Positions 25,487 to 33,980 of a stretch of 64,000 nucleotides of DNA are shown here, piece after piece. A model generated the notes under the pieces. That model ran no database searches. It was not told where the DNA came from and saw only the letters and a program-made list of their open reading frames with translations. This stretch comes from Azospirillum agricola. GTDB taxonomy: Bacteria; Pseudomonadota; Alphaproteobacteria; Azospirillales; Azospirillaceae. The DNA lies in NCBI RefSeq assembly GCF_017876095.1, contig NZ_JAGINM010000011.1, positions 186,001 through 250,000 of the forward strand, given 5' to 3'. How positions within the stretch are numbered: the first letter of the stretch is position 1; every line of letters begins with the position of its first letter. The translations under genes and the position numbers were made by a program.

Positions 25487-25553
25487 GAACACGGATGCGG
25501 GCTTTGCCCGCCCACGGATGAATGGGATGGCGGTCATCCGTGTTCATCCGTGT
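25487..25553. repeat. Intergenic palindrome of the AACACRGATG family, with internal hairpin
   Basis: The left side has GAACACGGATG (25487-25497) and CACGGATGAAT (25513-25523) with a CGGGCTTTGCCCG hairpin between them. The right side has CATCCGTGTTCATCCGTGT (25535-25553). The two sides are reverse-complementary. The same motif, with A for the variable R, builds the longer palindrome at 33713. Confidence 0.75.
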
Positions 25554-25692
25554 CTCCCCTGGCCTTCCACACGACCTTGGCTGTTGATCCTGCCGGTTTT
25601 CCCGACCGCCGCGCGCCGCGCAACAGTCCGTTGCGGCGCCCGCGTCGTCGTCCGCGCTTCCCCTCGGCGCGAAACCTGCTAAATTCGCCGCC

Positions 25693-26280
25693 ATGTTCAC
25701 CGGAATCATCACCGATGTCGGGCGCGTCCGGGCCGTGGAGCGGCAGGGCGACACCCGGTTCACCATCGAGACCGCCTTCGACACGGAGACGATCGCGATC
25801 GGGGCGTCCATCGCCCACAACGGCGTTTGCCTGACGGTCATCGAGAAGGGGCCGGGGTGGTACGTCATCCAGGCGTCGGGCGAGACGCTGTCCAAGACGA
25901 CGCTCGGCGGCTGGGAAGCCGGCACCCGCGTCAACCTGGAGCGCGCGCTGAAGGTCGGCGACGAACTGGGCGGGCACATCGTGTCCGGCCATGTCGACGG
26001 CGTCGGCCGGCTGGTCGCCCTGCGGCCGGAGGGTGAATCGATCCGCCTGACCTTCGAGGCGCCGGAGACCCTCGCCAAATACATCGCCTCCAAGGGGTCG
26101 GTCGCCATCGACGGCGTGTCGCTGACCGTCAACGAGGTCGCCGGTTCGCGTTTCGGCGTGAACATCATCCCGCACACCCAGACCGCGACCACCTTCGGTG
26201 GCCTGCGCGAGGGCGACGCGGTCAATCTGGAAATCGACATGCTCGCGCGCTACGTCGCGCGGCTCGCGGGGCAGGAATGA
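25693..26280 (+). CDS. ribE: Riboflavin synthase alpha chain
   Basis: 195 residues. Dismutates two dimethyl-ribityllumazine molecules into riboflavin. The signature MFTGIITDVGRV and the internal duplication of two barrel domains (AHNGVCLTV in the first; AIDGVSLTVNEV in the second) are visible. The 240-base gap from ribD holds a repeat element but no riboswitch that I can see. The stop overlaps ribBA (ATGA). Confidence 0.96.
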   Translation: MFTGIITDVGRVRAVERQGDTRFTIETAFDTETIAIGASIAHNGVCLTVIEKGPGWYVIQASGETLSKTTLGGWEAGTRVNLERALKVGDELGGHIVSGHVDGVGRLVALRPEGESIRLTFEAPETLAKYIASKGSVAIDGVSLTVNEVAGSRFGVNIIPHTQTATTFGGLREGDAVNLEIDMLARYVARLAGQE

Positions 26281-27416
26281 CGTCCGAATTCCACAAGTAT
26301 CTGTCGTCGGCCGAGGAGATCCTCGAGGAGGCGCGGCAGGGCCGGATGTTCATCCTGGTCGACGACGAGGACCGCGAGAACGAGGGCGACCTCGTCATCC
26401 CCGCCTCCTGCGCCACGCCGGAAGCGGTCAACTTCATGGCCAAGCACGGGCGCGGCCTGATCTGCCTGACCATGGACCAGCCGAACATCGAGCGGCTGCG
26501 CCTGCCGCTGATGGCCCAGCAGAACGCGTCCCGCCACCAGACCGCCTTCACCGTCTCGATCGAGGCGCGCGAGGGCGTGACGACCGGCATCTCGGCCGCC
26601 GACCGCGCCCGCACCATCGAGGTCGCCATCGACCCGAAATCCGGGCCGCACGACATCGCCACGCCGGGCCACATCTTCCCGCTGCTGGCGCGCGACGGCG
26701 GCGTGCTGGTCCGCGCCGGCCACACCGAGGCGTCGGTCGACATCGCCCGGCTGTCCGGCCATTCCCCGGCCGCCGTGATCTGCGAGATCATGAACGACGA
26801 CGGCACCATGGCCCGCCTGCCGGACCTCGTGCAGTTCGCCCAGTTCCACGGGCTGAAGGTCGGCACCATCGCCGACCTGATCGCCTACCGCCGCCGCACC
26901 GAGACGATCGTCGAGCAGCGTCTGGCCGGCACGCTGGACAGCCGTTTTGGCGGCCGTTTCCAGACCTACGTCTACACCAACAAGATCCATTACGCGGAGC
27001 ACATCGCCCTGGTGCGCGGCGACATCTCCGGCGACGAGCCGGTGCTGGTCCGCATGCACGCCCTGTCGGTGCTCGACGACGTGCTGGGCGACCGCAACTC
27101 CGGCCGCGCCGACGAGTTGCAGGCGTCGATGGAGCTGATCGCCAAGGAGAACCGCGGCGTCATCGTGCTGCTGCGCGAGCCGCAGCCGAACGGTCTGTCG
27201 TCGGTGCTGAAGGCCCGGCTGGAAGGGCAGGCGGGCAGCGCGCCCGAACTGCGCGACTATGGCGTCGGCGCGCAGATCCTGCTGGATCTCGGCGTGCGCT
27301 CGATGGTTCTGCTGTCCAACCGCAAGAAGTCGATCATCGGGCTGGAGGGCTACGGCCTGACGGTGGTCGGCCACCGCGCCATCCACCCGGCCTGCGCCGA
27401 AAAGGGCGCCGACTGA
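26277..27416 (+). CDS. ribBA: 3,4-dihydroxy-2-butanone-4-phosphate synthase with degenerate GTP cyclohydrolase II domain
   Basis: 379 residues. The N-terminal half (1-210) is an intact DHBP synthase: DDEDRENEGDLVIPA with the acidic metal site, HQTAFTVSIEAREGVTTGIS, and GHIFPLLARDGGVLVRAGHTEA. The C-terminal half has the GTP cyclohydrolase II fold, but the zinc ligands (normally three Cys in the HSECLTGDxxxSxRCDC stretch) are gone: the equivalent is HALSVLDDVLGDRNSGRADE. The EGRGIG segment is replaced by EPQPNGLSS. So only RibB activity is expected, and a separate RibA must supply GTP cyclohydrolase II elsewhere. Coupled to ribE by ATGA. Confidence 0.93.
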   Translation: MTSEFHKYLSSAEEILEEARQGRMFILVDDEDRENEGDLVIPASCATPEAVNFMAKHGRGLICLTMDQPNIERLRLPLMAQQNASRHQTAFTVSIEAREGVTTGISAADRARTIEVAIDPKSGPHDIATPGHIFPLLARDGGVLVRAGHTEASVDIARLSGHSPAAVICEIMNDDGTMARLPDLVQFAQFHGLKVGTIADLIAYRRRTETIVEQRLAGTLDSRFGGRFQTYVYTNKIHYAEHIALVRGDISGDEPVLVRMHALSVLDDVLGDRNSGRADELQASMELIAKENRGVIVLLREPQPNGLSSVLKARLEGQAGSAPELRDYGVGAQILLDLGVRSMVLLSNRKKSIIGLEGYGLTVVGHRAIHPACAEKGAD

Positions 27417-27435
27417 TGGACGCGCGCGCCGCCGG

Positions 27436-27900
27436 ATGACCGACACGCCCCACATCATGGTCGTGGACGCCCGCGTCCACGAGGACATCGCCGAGGAGCT
27501 GGCGCGCGGCGCCGTCGCGGAACTGGACCGCGCCGGCGCCACGCACATCCGCTACGGCGTGCCCGGCTGTCTGGAGATCCCGGCGGCGATCCTCTACGCC
27601 ATCCGCTCGATGGATTTCTTCACGGCGCGCAAGCGCTTCGACGGCTATGTCGCGCTCGGCTGCGTGATCCGCGGCGAGACGACGCGCTACGACACCATCT
27701 GCGCGGAAAGCGCGCGCGGCCTCCAGGAACTGGCGCTGCGCTACGCCCTGGCGGTCGGCAACGGCATCCTGACCGTCGAGAATCGCGAGCAGGCCTGGGT
27801 CCGCGCCACCGTCGGATCGAAGAACATGGGCGGGGTCGCGGCGCGGGCCTGCCTTGACATGATTGACCTGAAGCGCAAATTCCGCCTCTATCCGCGCTGA
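27436..27900 (+). CDS. ribH: 6,7-dimethyl-8-ribityllumazine synthase
   Basis: 154 residues. Condenses the RibD- and RibB-derived products. VPGCLEIPAAILYAI, VALGCVIRGETTRYD and GNGILTVENREQAWVRA are the expected blocks. The usual active-site His after the GETT motif (T-x-H-F/Y) is Arg here. Lumazine synthases tolerate changes at this position, but activity may be lower. nusB follows as in most alphaproteobacteria. Confidence 0.95.
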   Translation: MTDTPHIMVVDARVHEDIAEELARGAVAELDRAGATHIRYGVPGCLEIPAAILYAIRSMDFFTARKRFDGYVALGCVIRGETTRYDTICAESARGLQELALRYALAVGNGILTVENREQAWVRATVGSKNMGGVAARACLDMIDLKRKFRLYPR

Positions 27901-27937
27901 TCCCGGCATTTCCTCTTTTAGCGACTGCAAAACGACC

Positions 27938-28504
27938 ATGAGCAACGACGACGCGGCCCCCCCCGCGAAACCCAAGCGCGCCAACGGCAAATCCGGGGGC
28001 CGCAAGACCGGCGGCGGGTCCGCCAAGGCCCGGCGCAAGGCCGGCCGTCTGGGCGCCGTCCAGGCGCTGTACCAGATCGACCTGACCGGCACCCCCGTCG
28101 AAACCGTGGTCGGCGAGTTCGTCGCCCATCGCCTGGGCGAGGAGATCGACGGCGCCAAGTTCGTGGCCGGCGACCCGCAGCTCTTCGCCGACATCGTGCG
28201 CGGCGCCATCCACCGCCGGGCCGAGGTCGACAGCGTGCTGACGGCGGCGCTCGACCCGCGTTTCCCGCTCGACCGGCTGGAGCTGCTGCTGCGCGCCATC
28301 CTGCGCGCCGGCGCCTACGAGATCGCGGTCCATCTCGACACCCACCCGCGCATCCTGATCAGCGAGTATGTCGACGTCGCCCACGCCTTCTTCGCCGGCC
28401 GCGAGCCGGCGATGGTGAACGGCGTGCTCGACCATGTCGCCCGCGCGCTGCGCGCCGAGGATCTGGCCAGGCCCGATCCGTCCCGCACCCCCTCCCAGGG
28501 ATAA
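27938..28504 (+). CDS. nusB: Transcription antitermination factor NusB
   Basis: 188 residues. RNA-binding antitermination factor for rRNA transcription. A Lys/Arg/Gly-rich N-terminal extension (1-40) precedes the all-helical domain ARRKAGRLGAVQALYQIDLTG ... RAILRAGAYEIAVH ... ISEYVDVAHAF. Family length is about 140-165; the extra length is the basic extension. No strong ribosome-binding site is visible. Confidence 0.95.
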   Translation: MSNDDAAPPAKPKRANGKSGGRKTGGGSAKARRKAGRLGAVQALYQIDLTGTPVETVVGEFVAHRLGEEIDGAKFVAGDPQLFADIVRGAIHRRAEVDSVLTAALDPRFPLDRLELLLRAILRAGAYEIAVHLDTHPRILISEYVDVAHAFFAGREPAMVNGVLDHVARALRAEDLARPDPSRTPSQG

Positions 28505-28544
28505 CCGCGTGCCGGCCGGGCTGTCCCTTCTTCCGCATGTCTCT

Positions 28545-28566
28545 CCCTCTCCCCCCGGGGAGAGGG
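28545..28566. repeat. Perfect 10-bp inverted repeat between nusB and thiL
   Basis: CCCTCTCCCC (28545-28554) and GGGGAGAGGG (28557-28566) with a 2-base centre. The CTCCC/GGGAG palindrome type is common between genes in many high-GC bacteria. It precedes the thiL ribosome-binding site and could act as a transcript-processing hairpin. Confidence 0.6.
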
Positions 28567-28588
28567 GGCATAACGGAGGGGGAGTGCC

Positions 28589-29590
28589 ATGACCACCCCG
28601 GACACCCCGCCGCTCGGCGAGTTCGGCCGCATCACCCGTTTCTTCAAGCCGCTCGCCGCCGGCTTTCCCGGCGCGCGGGGGCTGCGCGACGACGCCGCCG
28701 TCTTCGCGGTGCCGCAGGGGCGCGAGCTGGTCGTCACCACCGACGCCCTGGTCGCCGGCGTGCATTTCTTCCCCGACGACCATCCCGGCGACATCGCCGC
28801 CAAGCTGCTGCGCACCAACCTGTCCGACCTCGCCGCCATGGGCGCCGAGCCGCTGGCCTATTCGCTGGTCACCGCCCTGCCGCGCGGCATCGACGAGGCG
28901 TGGCTGACCGCCTTCGCCGCCAGCCTCGGCGAGGACCAGGAGCGCTTCGGCATCAAGCTGGCCGGCGGCGATTCGGTGTTCACCAGCGGCCCGGTCACCC
29001 TGTCGGTCACCGCCTTCGGCCTGGTGCCGGCCGGCCGCGCGCTGCCGCGCTGGGGCGGCCGGCCCGGCGACGGGCTCTACGTCACCGGGAGCATCGGCGA
29101 CGCGGCGCTCGGCCTCCAGGTCGCCCTCGGCAGGCTCGACATCCCCGACGAGGCCACGCGCGGCCATCTGCTGCGCCGCCTGCGCCGGCCCGACCCGCGC
29201 ACCACCATCGGCCCGCGCCTGATCGGTCTGGCGAGCGGCGCGCTCGACGTCTCGGATGGGCTGGTCGCCGACCTCGGCCATCTCTGCGAGGAGTCCGGCT
29301 GCGCCGCCGTGCTGGAGTCGGCCCTGGTGCCGCTGTCCGACGCCGCGCGCGGCGCCATCGACGGCGACCCCGAGCGGCTGGTGCTGGCGCTCACCGGCGG
29401 CGACGATTACGAGCTGCTGTTCTCCGCCCCCGATTCGGCGCGCGCGGCGCTGGCCGCGCTGGCGCGCGACACCGGCGTGCCGATCACCGGCATCGGCCGG
29501 TTGACCGAGGGCGCCGCCGGAACCGTCGCCGTGCTGGACGGGCAGGGCGCCCCGCTGCCCATCCGCCGGCCGGGCTGGGATCATTTCTGA
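28589..29590 (+). CDS. thiL: Thiamine-monophosphate kinase
   Basis: 333 residues. ATP-dependent formation of thiamine pyrophosphate. The GLRDDAAVFAVPQGRELVVTTDALVAGVHFFPDD start, AAKLLRTNLSDLAAMGAEPL, and the nucleotide-binding LTGGDDYELLFSAP are diagnostic. GGAGGGGGAG lies just before the ATG. It ends the glyA-nrdR-rib-nusB-thiL run. Confidence 0.97.
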   Translation: MTTPDTPPLGEFGRITRFFKPLAAGFPGARGLRDDAAVFAVPQGRELVVTTDALVAGVHFFPDDHPGDIAAKLLRTNLSDLAAMGAEPLAYSLVTALPRGIDEAWLTAFAASLGEDQERFGIKLAGGDSVFTSGPVTLSVTAFGLVPAGRALPRWGGRPGDGLYVTGSIGDAALGLQVALGRLDIPDEATRGHLLRRLRRPDPRTTIGPRLIGLASGALDVSDGLVADLGHLCEESGCAAVLESALVPLSDAARGAIDGDPERLVLALTGGDDYELLFSAPDSARAALAALARDTGVPITGIGRLTEGAAGTVAVLDGQGAPLPIRRPGWDHF

Positions 29591-29635
29591 CCGGGTGCGG
29601 CAACCGCCGCCTCTCCTCGCACAAGGACGCCGCCC

Positions 29636-30094
29636 ATGGTCAAGGCCCTGATCGTGCTGGTGCTGGGCATCGTGCTGCTGGGCGGCGCCGGCTTCGGCGG
29701 CTGGTTCGTCTACAACAAGTACCTCGTCCCCCAGGAGGGGGCCGAGCCGAAGAAGGTCGAGCCGCCGCCCAAGCCGCCGACCGGCTTCGTGCGCCTGCCG
29801 CCGCTGGTCGTCCCGATGCTGGGCGCCTCCCGGGTCGAGCAGTTCGTCACCGTCGTCGTGACGGTGGAGGTGCTGCTGGAGAAGCAGCCGATGGTCCAGG
29901 CCAACCAGACCCGCATGACCGACGCCTTCCTGACGGCGCTCTATGGCGGGGTCGCCGACAAGTCGATGATGAATGGCGGCTTGGTCAACCTCCCTGCCAT
30001 AAAAGAAAAACTCGCCGAGGCCGGCACCAAGGTTCTTGGCCCCGGCGTGGTGCAGAATGTCCTGATCCAGGCGGTGACGCAGCGCAATCTTTGA
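29636..30094 (+). CDS. Membrane-anchored FliL-like protein
   Basis: 152 residues. One N-terminal membrane helix (about 3-24), a Pro/Lys-rich linker (EPKKVEPPPKPP), then RLPPLVVPMLGASRVEQFVT, a middle DAFLTALYGGVADKS and a C-terminal LGPGVVQNVLIQAVTQR. This is the FliL-like pattern, and the protein is paralogous to the 18550 gene product. It lies between thiL and hppA without flagellar neighbours. A periplasmic stator-like or scaffold role is only a guess. Confidence 0.8.
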   Translation: MVKALIVLVLGIVLLGGAGFGGWFVYNKYLVPQEGAEPKKVEPPPKPPTGFVRLPPLVVPMLGASRVEQFVTVVVTVEVLLEKQPMVQANQTRMTDAFLTALYGGVADKSMMNGGLVNLPAIKEKLAEAGTKVLGPGVVQNVLIQAVTQRNL

Positions 30095-30096
30095 CG

Positions 30097-30120
30097 CCCT
30101 TTTGCGCCGCATCAAAAGGG
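30097..30120 (+). terminator. Hairpin after the FliL-like gene
   Basis: CCCTTTTG (30097-30104) and CAAAAGGG (30113-30120) form a perfect 8-bp stem with an 8-base loop two bases after the stop. It lacks a T tract, so it is a weak terminator or an mRNA-stabilising stem. Confidence 0.5.
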
Positions 30121-30310
30121 GGCTGGCCGAAAGTCAGCTATGACCAAGGCGAAATGCTTGGCCATTTCGCCGCGCCCGCGACGACATGGTGGCGGTTGCC
30201 AAGCCGCTGATCCTTCGGCATGCTTTTGTGGAGAATACTTGCGCCCGACTTCTCCCCTTACTTTCGGGAGTCGGCTTTCGCGGGCGGACCCATAAAAATC
30301 GGGGGATGCG

Positions 30311-32413
30311 ATGGCTTTAGCGTTCATCGTCATCATTGCCAGCGGGCTTCTTGCGCTGGCGTACGGATATCGCGCCGGAAAGGAGGTCATGGCCGCGTCG
30401 CCGGGGTCGGAGCGGATGCAGGCCATCGCCGCCGCGGTCCAGGAGGGCGCGCGCGCCTACCTGAACCGCCAGTACACCACCATCGCCGTGGCCGGCGTCG
30501 TGCTGCTGCTGATCCTCGGGCTGACGCTGGGGCTGCCGGTGGCGGTCGGTTTCCTGATCGGCGCCCTGCTGTCGGGAGCGGCCGGCTACATCGGCATGAA
30601 CGTGTCGGTGCGGGCCAACGTCCGCACCGCGCAGGCGGCGACCCAGGGGCTGGCCCCGGCGCTCGACATCGCCTTCAAGGCCGGCGCCATCACCGGCATG
30701 CTGGTGGTCGGGCTCGGGCTGCTCGGAGTCGGCGTCTATTACGGGATCCTGACCACCATCTACCGCGTCACCGACCCGGTGCAGGTCCGCACGGTGCTGG
30801 AGGCGCTGGTGGCGCTGAGCTTCGGCGCCTCGCTGATCTCGATCTTCGCGCGGCTCGGCGGCGGCATCTTCACCAAGGGGGCCGACGTCGGCGCCGATCT
30901 GGTCGGCAAGGTCGAGGCCGGCATCCCGGAGGACGATCCCCGCAACCCGGCGGTCATCGCCGACAATGTCGGCGACAACGTCGGCGACTGCGCCGGAATG
31001 GCCGCCGACCTGTTCGAGACCTACGCCGTCACCATCGTCGCCACCATGCTGCTGGCGGCGATTTTCTTTTCCGGCGACGTCGTCCGGCTGCTGCTGGTCT
31101 ACCCGCTGGTGATCGGCGCGGTGTGCATCGTCGCCTCGGTCGCCGGGACCTTCGCGGTCAAGCTGGGCGCCAGCAACAACATCATGGCGGCTCTCTACAA
31201 GGGGCTGGCGGCGACGGCCGGCATCTCGCTGGTGCTGATCCTGATCGTCACCGCCATCATGTTCGGCTTCAACCGCGCGCTGGTGATGACCAACGGCCTG
31301 TCGATCACCGGGCTGAACCTGTTCGTCTCCTCGCTGGTCGGGTTGGGCGTCACCGGTCTGCTGGTGTGGATCACGGAATTCTACACCTCGACCGTCTTCC
31401 GTCCGGTGCGCAGCATCGCCAAATCGTCGGAGACCGGGCATGGCACCAACGTCATCCAGGGGCTGGCGGTGTCGATGGAGGCGACCGCCCTGCCGGTGCT
31501 GGTGATCTGCGCCGGCATCCTGATCGCCTACGGGCAGGCCGGCATCTTCGGCATCGGCATCGCCGCGACGACGATGCTGGCGCTGGCCGGCATGGTGGTG
31601 GCGCTCGACGCCTACGGGCCGGTGACCGACAACGCCGGCGGCATCGCCGAGATGTCGGAGATGCCGAAGGACATCCGCGTCACCACCGACGCGCTCGACG
31701 CCGTCGGCAACACCACCAAGGCGGTGACCAAGGGCTATGCCATCGGCTCGGCCGGTCTGGCGGCGCTGGTGCTGTTCGCGGCCTACGTCCAGGATCTCGG
31801 GCATTACTTTCCGAACGTCGTGGTCGAGTTCCGGCTGAACGACCCCTACGTCGTCGTCGGGCTGCTGATCGGCGGGCTGCTGCCCTATCTGTTCGGCTCG
31901 ATGGGCATGACCGCTGTGGGCCGCGCCGCCGGCTCGGTGGTGGTCGAGGTGCGGCGTCAGTTCCGCGAGATCCCCGGCATCATGGAGGGCACCGCCAAGC
32001 CCGACTACGGCCGCGCGGTCGACATGCTGACCAAGGCGGCGATCCGCGAGATGGTGATCCCGTCGCTGTTGCCGGTGCTGGCCCCGGTGGTGCTCTATCT
32101 GGTCATCGCCGCCATCGGCGGACAGGCGGCCGGCTTCGCGGCGCTCGGCGCCATGCTGCTCGGCACCATCGTGACCGGCATCTTCGTCGCCATCTCGATG
32201 ACGTCGGGCGGCGGCGCCTGGGACAACGCCAAGAAATACATCGAGGAGGGCAACCACGGCGGCAAGGGGTCCGACGCCCACAAGGCGGCGGTGACCGGCG
32301 ACACGGTCGGCGACCCCTACAAGGACACCGCCGGCCCGGCGGTCAACCCGATGATCAAGATCACCAACATCGTGGCGATCCTGCTGCTGGCGATCCTGGC
32401 GCAATTCTCGTAG
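30311..32413 (+). CDS. hppA: Proton-translocating membrane pyrophosphatase, K+-independent type
   Basis: 700 residues, about 16 membrane helices. Hydrolyses pyrophosphate while pumping H+ (or Na+). The substrate motif GADLVGKVEAGIPEDDPRNP, then NVGDNVGDCAGMAADLFETY, and the C-terminal GDTVGDPYKDTAGPAVNP are intact. The residue that decides K+ dependence is Lys in GNTTKA (Ala in K+-dependent enzymes), so it should be K+-independent. A perfect terminator hairpin follows the stop. Confidence 0.97.
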   Translation: MALAFIVIIASGLLALAYGYRAGKEVMAASPGSERMQAIAAAVQEGARAYLNRQYTTIAVAGVVLLLILGLTLGLPVAVGFLIGALLSGAAGYIGMNVSVRANVRTAQAATQGLAPALDIAFKAGAITGMLVVGLGLLGVGVYYGILTTIYRVTDPVQVRTVLEALVALSFGASLISIFARLGGGIFTKGADVGADLVGKVEAGIPEDDPRNPAVIADNVGDNVGDCAGMAADLFETYAVTIVATMLLAAIFFSGDVVRLLLVYPLVIGAVCIVASVAGTFAVKLGASNNIMAALYKGLAATAGISLVLILIVTAIMFGFNRALVMTNGLSITGLNLFVSSLVGLGVTGLLVWITEFYTSTVFRPVRSIAKSSETGHGTNVIQGLAVSMEATALPVLVICAGILIAYGQAGIFGIGIAATTMLALAGMVVALDAYGPVTDNAGGIAEMSEMPKDIRVTTDALDAVGNTTKAVTKGYAIGSAGLAALVLFAAYVQDLGHYFPNVVVEFRLNDPYVVVGLLIGGLLPYLFGSMGMTAVGRAAGSVVVEVRRQFREIPGIMEGTAKPDYGRAVDMLTKAAIREMVIPSLLPVLAPVVLYLVIAAIGGQAAGFAALGAMLLGTIVTGIFVAISMTSGGGAWDNAKKYIEEGNHGGKGSDAHKAAVTGDTVGDPYKDTAGPAVNPMIKITNIVAILLLAILAQFS

Positions 32414-32428
32414 GAAGCCGGCACGGAA

Positions 32429-32457
32429 AAGGGCGGGACCGTCAGGTTCCCGCCCTT
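32429..32457. terminator. Terminator between hppA and bamE
   Basis: AAGGGCGGGA (32429-32438) and TCCCGCCCTT (32448-32457) form a 10-bp stem with a 9-base loop, with A residues before it and CGTCATT after. It lies between convergent genes and may act in both directions. Confidence 0.75.
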
Positions 32458-32491
32458 CGTCATTCGGAGCCGGTGGAGCCGGTGGAGGCGG

Positions 32492-32977
32492 TCAGGAGCC
32501 GGGGCCCTTGCCCTTGGCGTCCTTGGCCGAGAAGCGGCCGACGTTGCCCATCATCTGTTCGAGGAAGCCCATCTCGCGGCCGGCGGTCGGCGTGCTGCGG
32601 TCGACCATCTCGATGTCCTGGCCGTTGCTCTGGTCGAGCTTCCTGATCTCGCGCACCGTGCCGGCCTCGTCGAAGCGGACGATGACGACGCGGCGGTCGA
32701 CGACCTCCGGCTGGAAGAAGGCGGTCTTCTCCGTCTTCTGCCCGATGTAGTACCAGACGTTCGGATCGAAGGTGCCGACCGAGGTCGGCGTGCCGAGGAC
32801 GGCGGCGACGTCGTCGCGCCGGCTCTGGCCGGGCTGAAGCTCGGCCACCAGCTCGGGATCGGTCAGGTTGCCGCGCGTGGCGACGACCGGCGAGCAGCCC
32901 GCCGCGACGAGCCCGGTGGACAGGACGGCGCCCAGCAAGGCGACGGTGCGAAGCGCGGAAGGAATCGATCTCGTCAT
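32492..32977 (-). CDS. bamE: Outer-membrane assembly factor BamE
   Basis: 161 residues. Lipoprotein of the beta-barrel assembly machine. The signal ends with the lipobox AAGC (Cys28). The mature part starts SPVVATRGNLTDPELVAELQ, then GQSRRDDVAAVLGTPTSVGT and WYYIGQKTEKTAFFQPEV, all family hallmarks. The C-terminal 45 residues are polar and variable. Confidence 0.93.
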   Translation of the reverse strand: MTRSIPSALRTVALLGAVLSTGLVAAGCSPVVATRGNLTDPELVAELQPGQSRRDDVAAVLGTPTSVGTFDPNVWYYIGQKTEKTAFFQPEVVDRRVVIVRFDEAGTVREIRKLDQSNGQDIEMVDRSTPTAGREMGFLEQMMGNVGRFSAKDAKGKGPGS

Positions 32978-33107
32978 GGTGCTCGGGCTATGATGGAGCC
33001 AGCGAAGGGGCGCAAAAGGCGCGGTCCCCCTTCCACAGTGCGGGACAATCGCATTGGGGCCTTCTTCCTGTCAACGAGACTCCGAATTTCGCGAGAGTGA
33101 CCTTTCC

Positions 33108-33701
33108 GTGTCAGACAATCTTCTTGGCCGTCTGTTTTCCGGGGGCCTGTTCGCCCGGCTGTCCGGCGGGCGCCTGGGCTCCGGTCCGGTCGGCGACCTG
33201 TACACCGCCGTCGTGACCCGCGCGCGGGAGCCGGTGTTCTACCGCGATCTCGGCGTGCCCGACACGCTCGACGGCCGTTTCGATCTGGTGGCGCTGCATT
33301 GCTTCCTGGTGATGCGCCGGCTGAAGGGGCGGGGGGCCGAGGCCGGCGCCCTGTCGCGGCGGCTCTACGAGACGATGATCGACAATTTCGAGAAGTCGCT
33401 GCTGGAGATGGGCGTCGGCGACAGCGGCATCGGCCGGCGGGTCAAGACGATGGCCCGCGCGCTGGCCGGCCGCATCCGCGCCTACGACGAGGCGCTGGCC
33501 GAGCCCGACGACCGCCGGCTGGAGGTGGCGCTCGACAACAACGTCTACGGCACGGTGGTGGAGGGCGTCGATCCGGCGGCCCTGGCGGCGCTGACCGCCT
33601 ACGCCCGCGCCAGCGCCACGGTGCTCGACGCCCAGCCGCTGGAGGCTTTGCTGCGGGGAGAGGTCGCGTTCGCGGCTCTTCCGGAGGTTCGGCAGGGATA
33701 A
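33108..33701 (+). CDS. Ubiquinol-cytochrome c chaperone (CBP3/UQCC1 family)
   Basis: 197 residues from a GTG start (VSDNLLGRLF), with GAGAGTGA upstream. LYTAVVTRAREPVFYRDLGVPDTLDGRFDLVALH and FLVMRRLKGRGAEAGALSRR match the chaperone that aids cytochrome b insertion into the bc1 complex in mitochondria and alphaproteobacteria. The GMGVGDSGIGRRVK type segment is present (LEMGVGDSGIGRRVKTM). It is divergent from bamE and followed by a large palindrome. Confidence 0.9.
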   Translation: MSDNLLGRLFSGGLFARLSGGRLGSGPVGDLYTAVVTRAREPVFYRDLGVPDTLDGRFDLVALHCFLVMRRLKGRGAEAGALSRRLYETMIDNFEKSLLEMGVGDSGIGRRVKTMARALAGRIRAYDEALAEPDDRRLEVALDNNVYGTVVEGVDPAALAALTAYARASATVLDAQPLEALLRGEVAFAALPEVRQG

Positions 33702-33712
33702 AATCTGATTTT

Positions 33713-33815
33713 GAACACAGATGGACACAGATGAATATTGATGTCCAGTCAGCCGCGGCGCGCCCGGCCATCGGCATGCCGACAATCATAAGTTCATCTG
33801 TGTCCATCTGTGTTC
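33713..33815. repeat. Long perfect intergenic palindrome with 23-bp arms
   Basis: The 23 bases at 33713-33735 are exactly the reverse complement of 33793-33815, separated by 57 bases. Each arm contains ACACAGATG copies (two on the left; the right continues with a third reversed copy up to about 33823). It is less GC-rich than the neighbourhood. The related element at 25487 uses ACACGGATG instead. Confidence 0.85.
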
Positions 33816-33980
33816 ATCTGTGTCTGATATTTCTTGGCTTGTCCTGTTCTCCGGATTGACGCGCATCTCGCCGATGCCGCTGGGCGTTGCGAGGGGGCCG
33901 AGGAGCCCCTTGCCTTTTGCCCCGCCCGGCTGCATGTGATTCCCTGTGCGACACGCGATGTTTCTTGAGGACGACTCGTT

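Noticed and set aside
25453..25692. FMN riboswitch before ribE
   Set aside because: The gap contains a repeat element and no conserved FMN aptamer segments.
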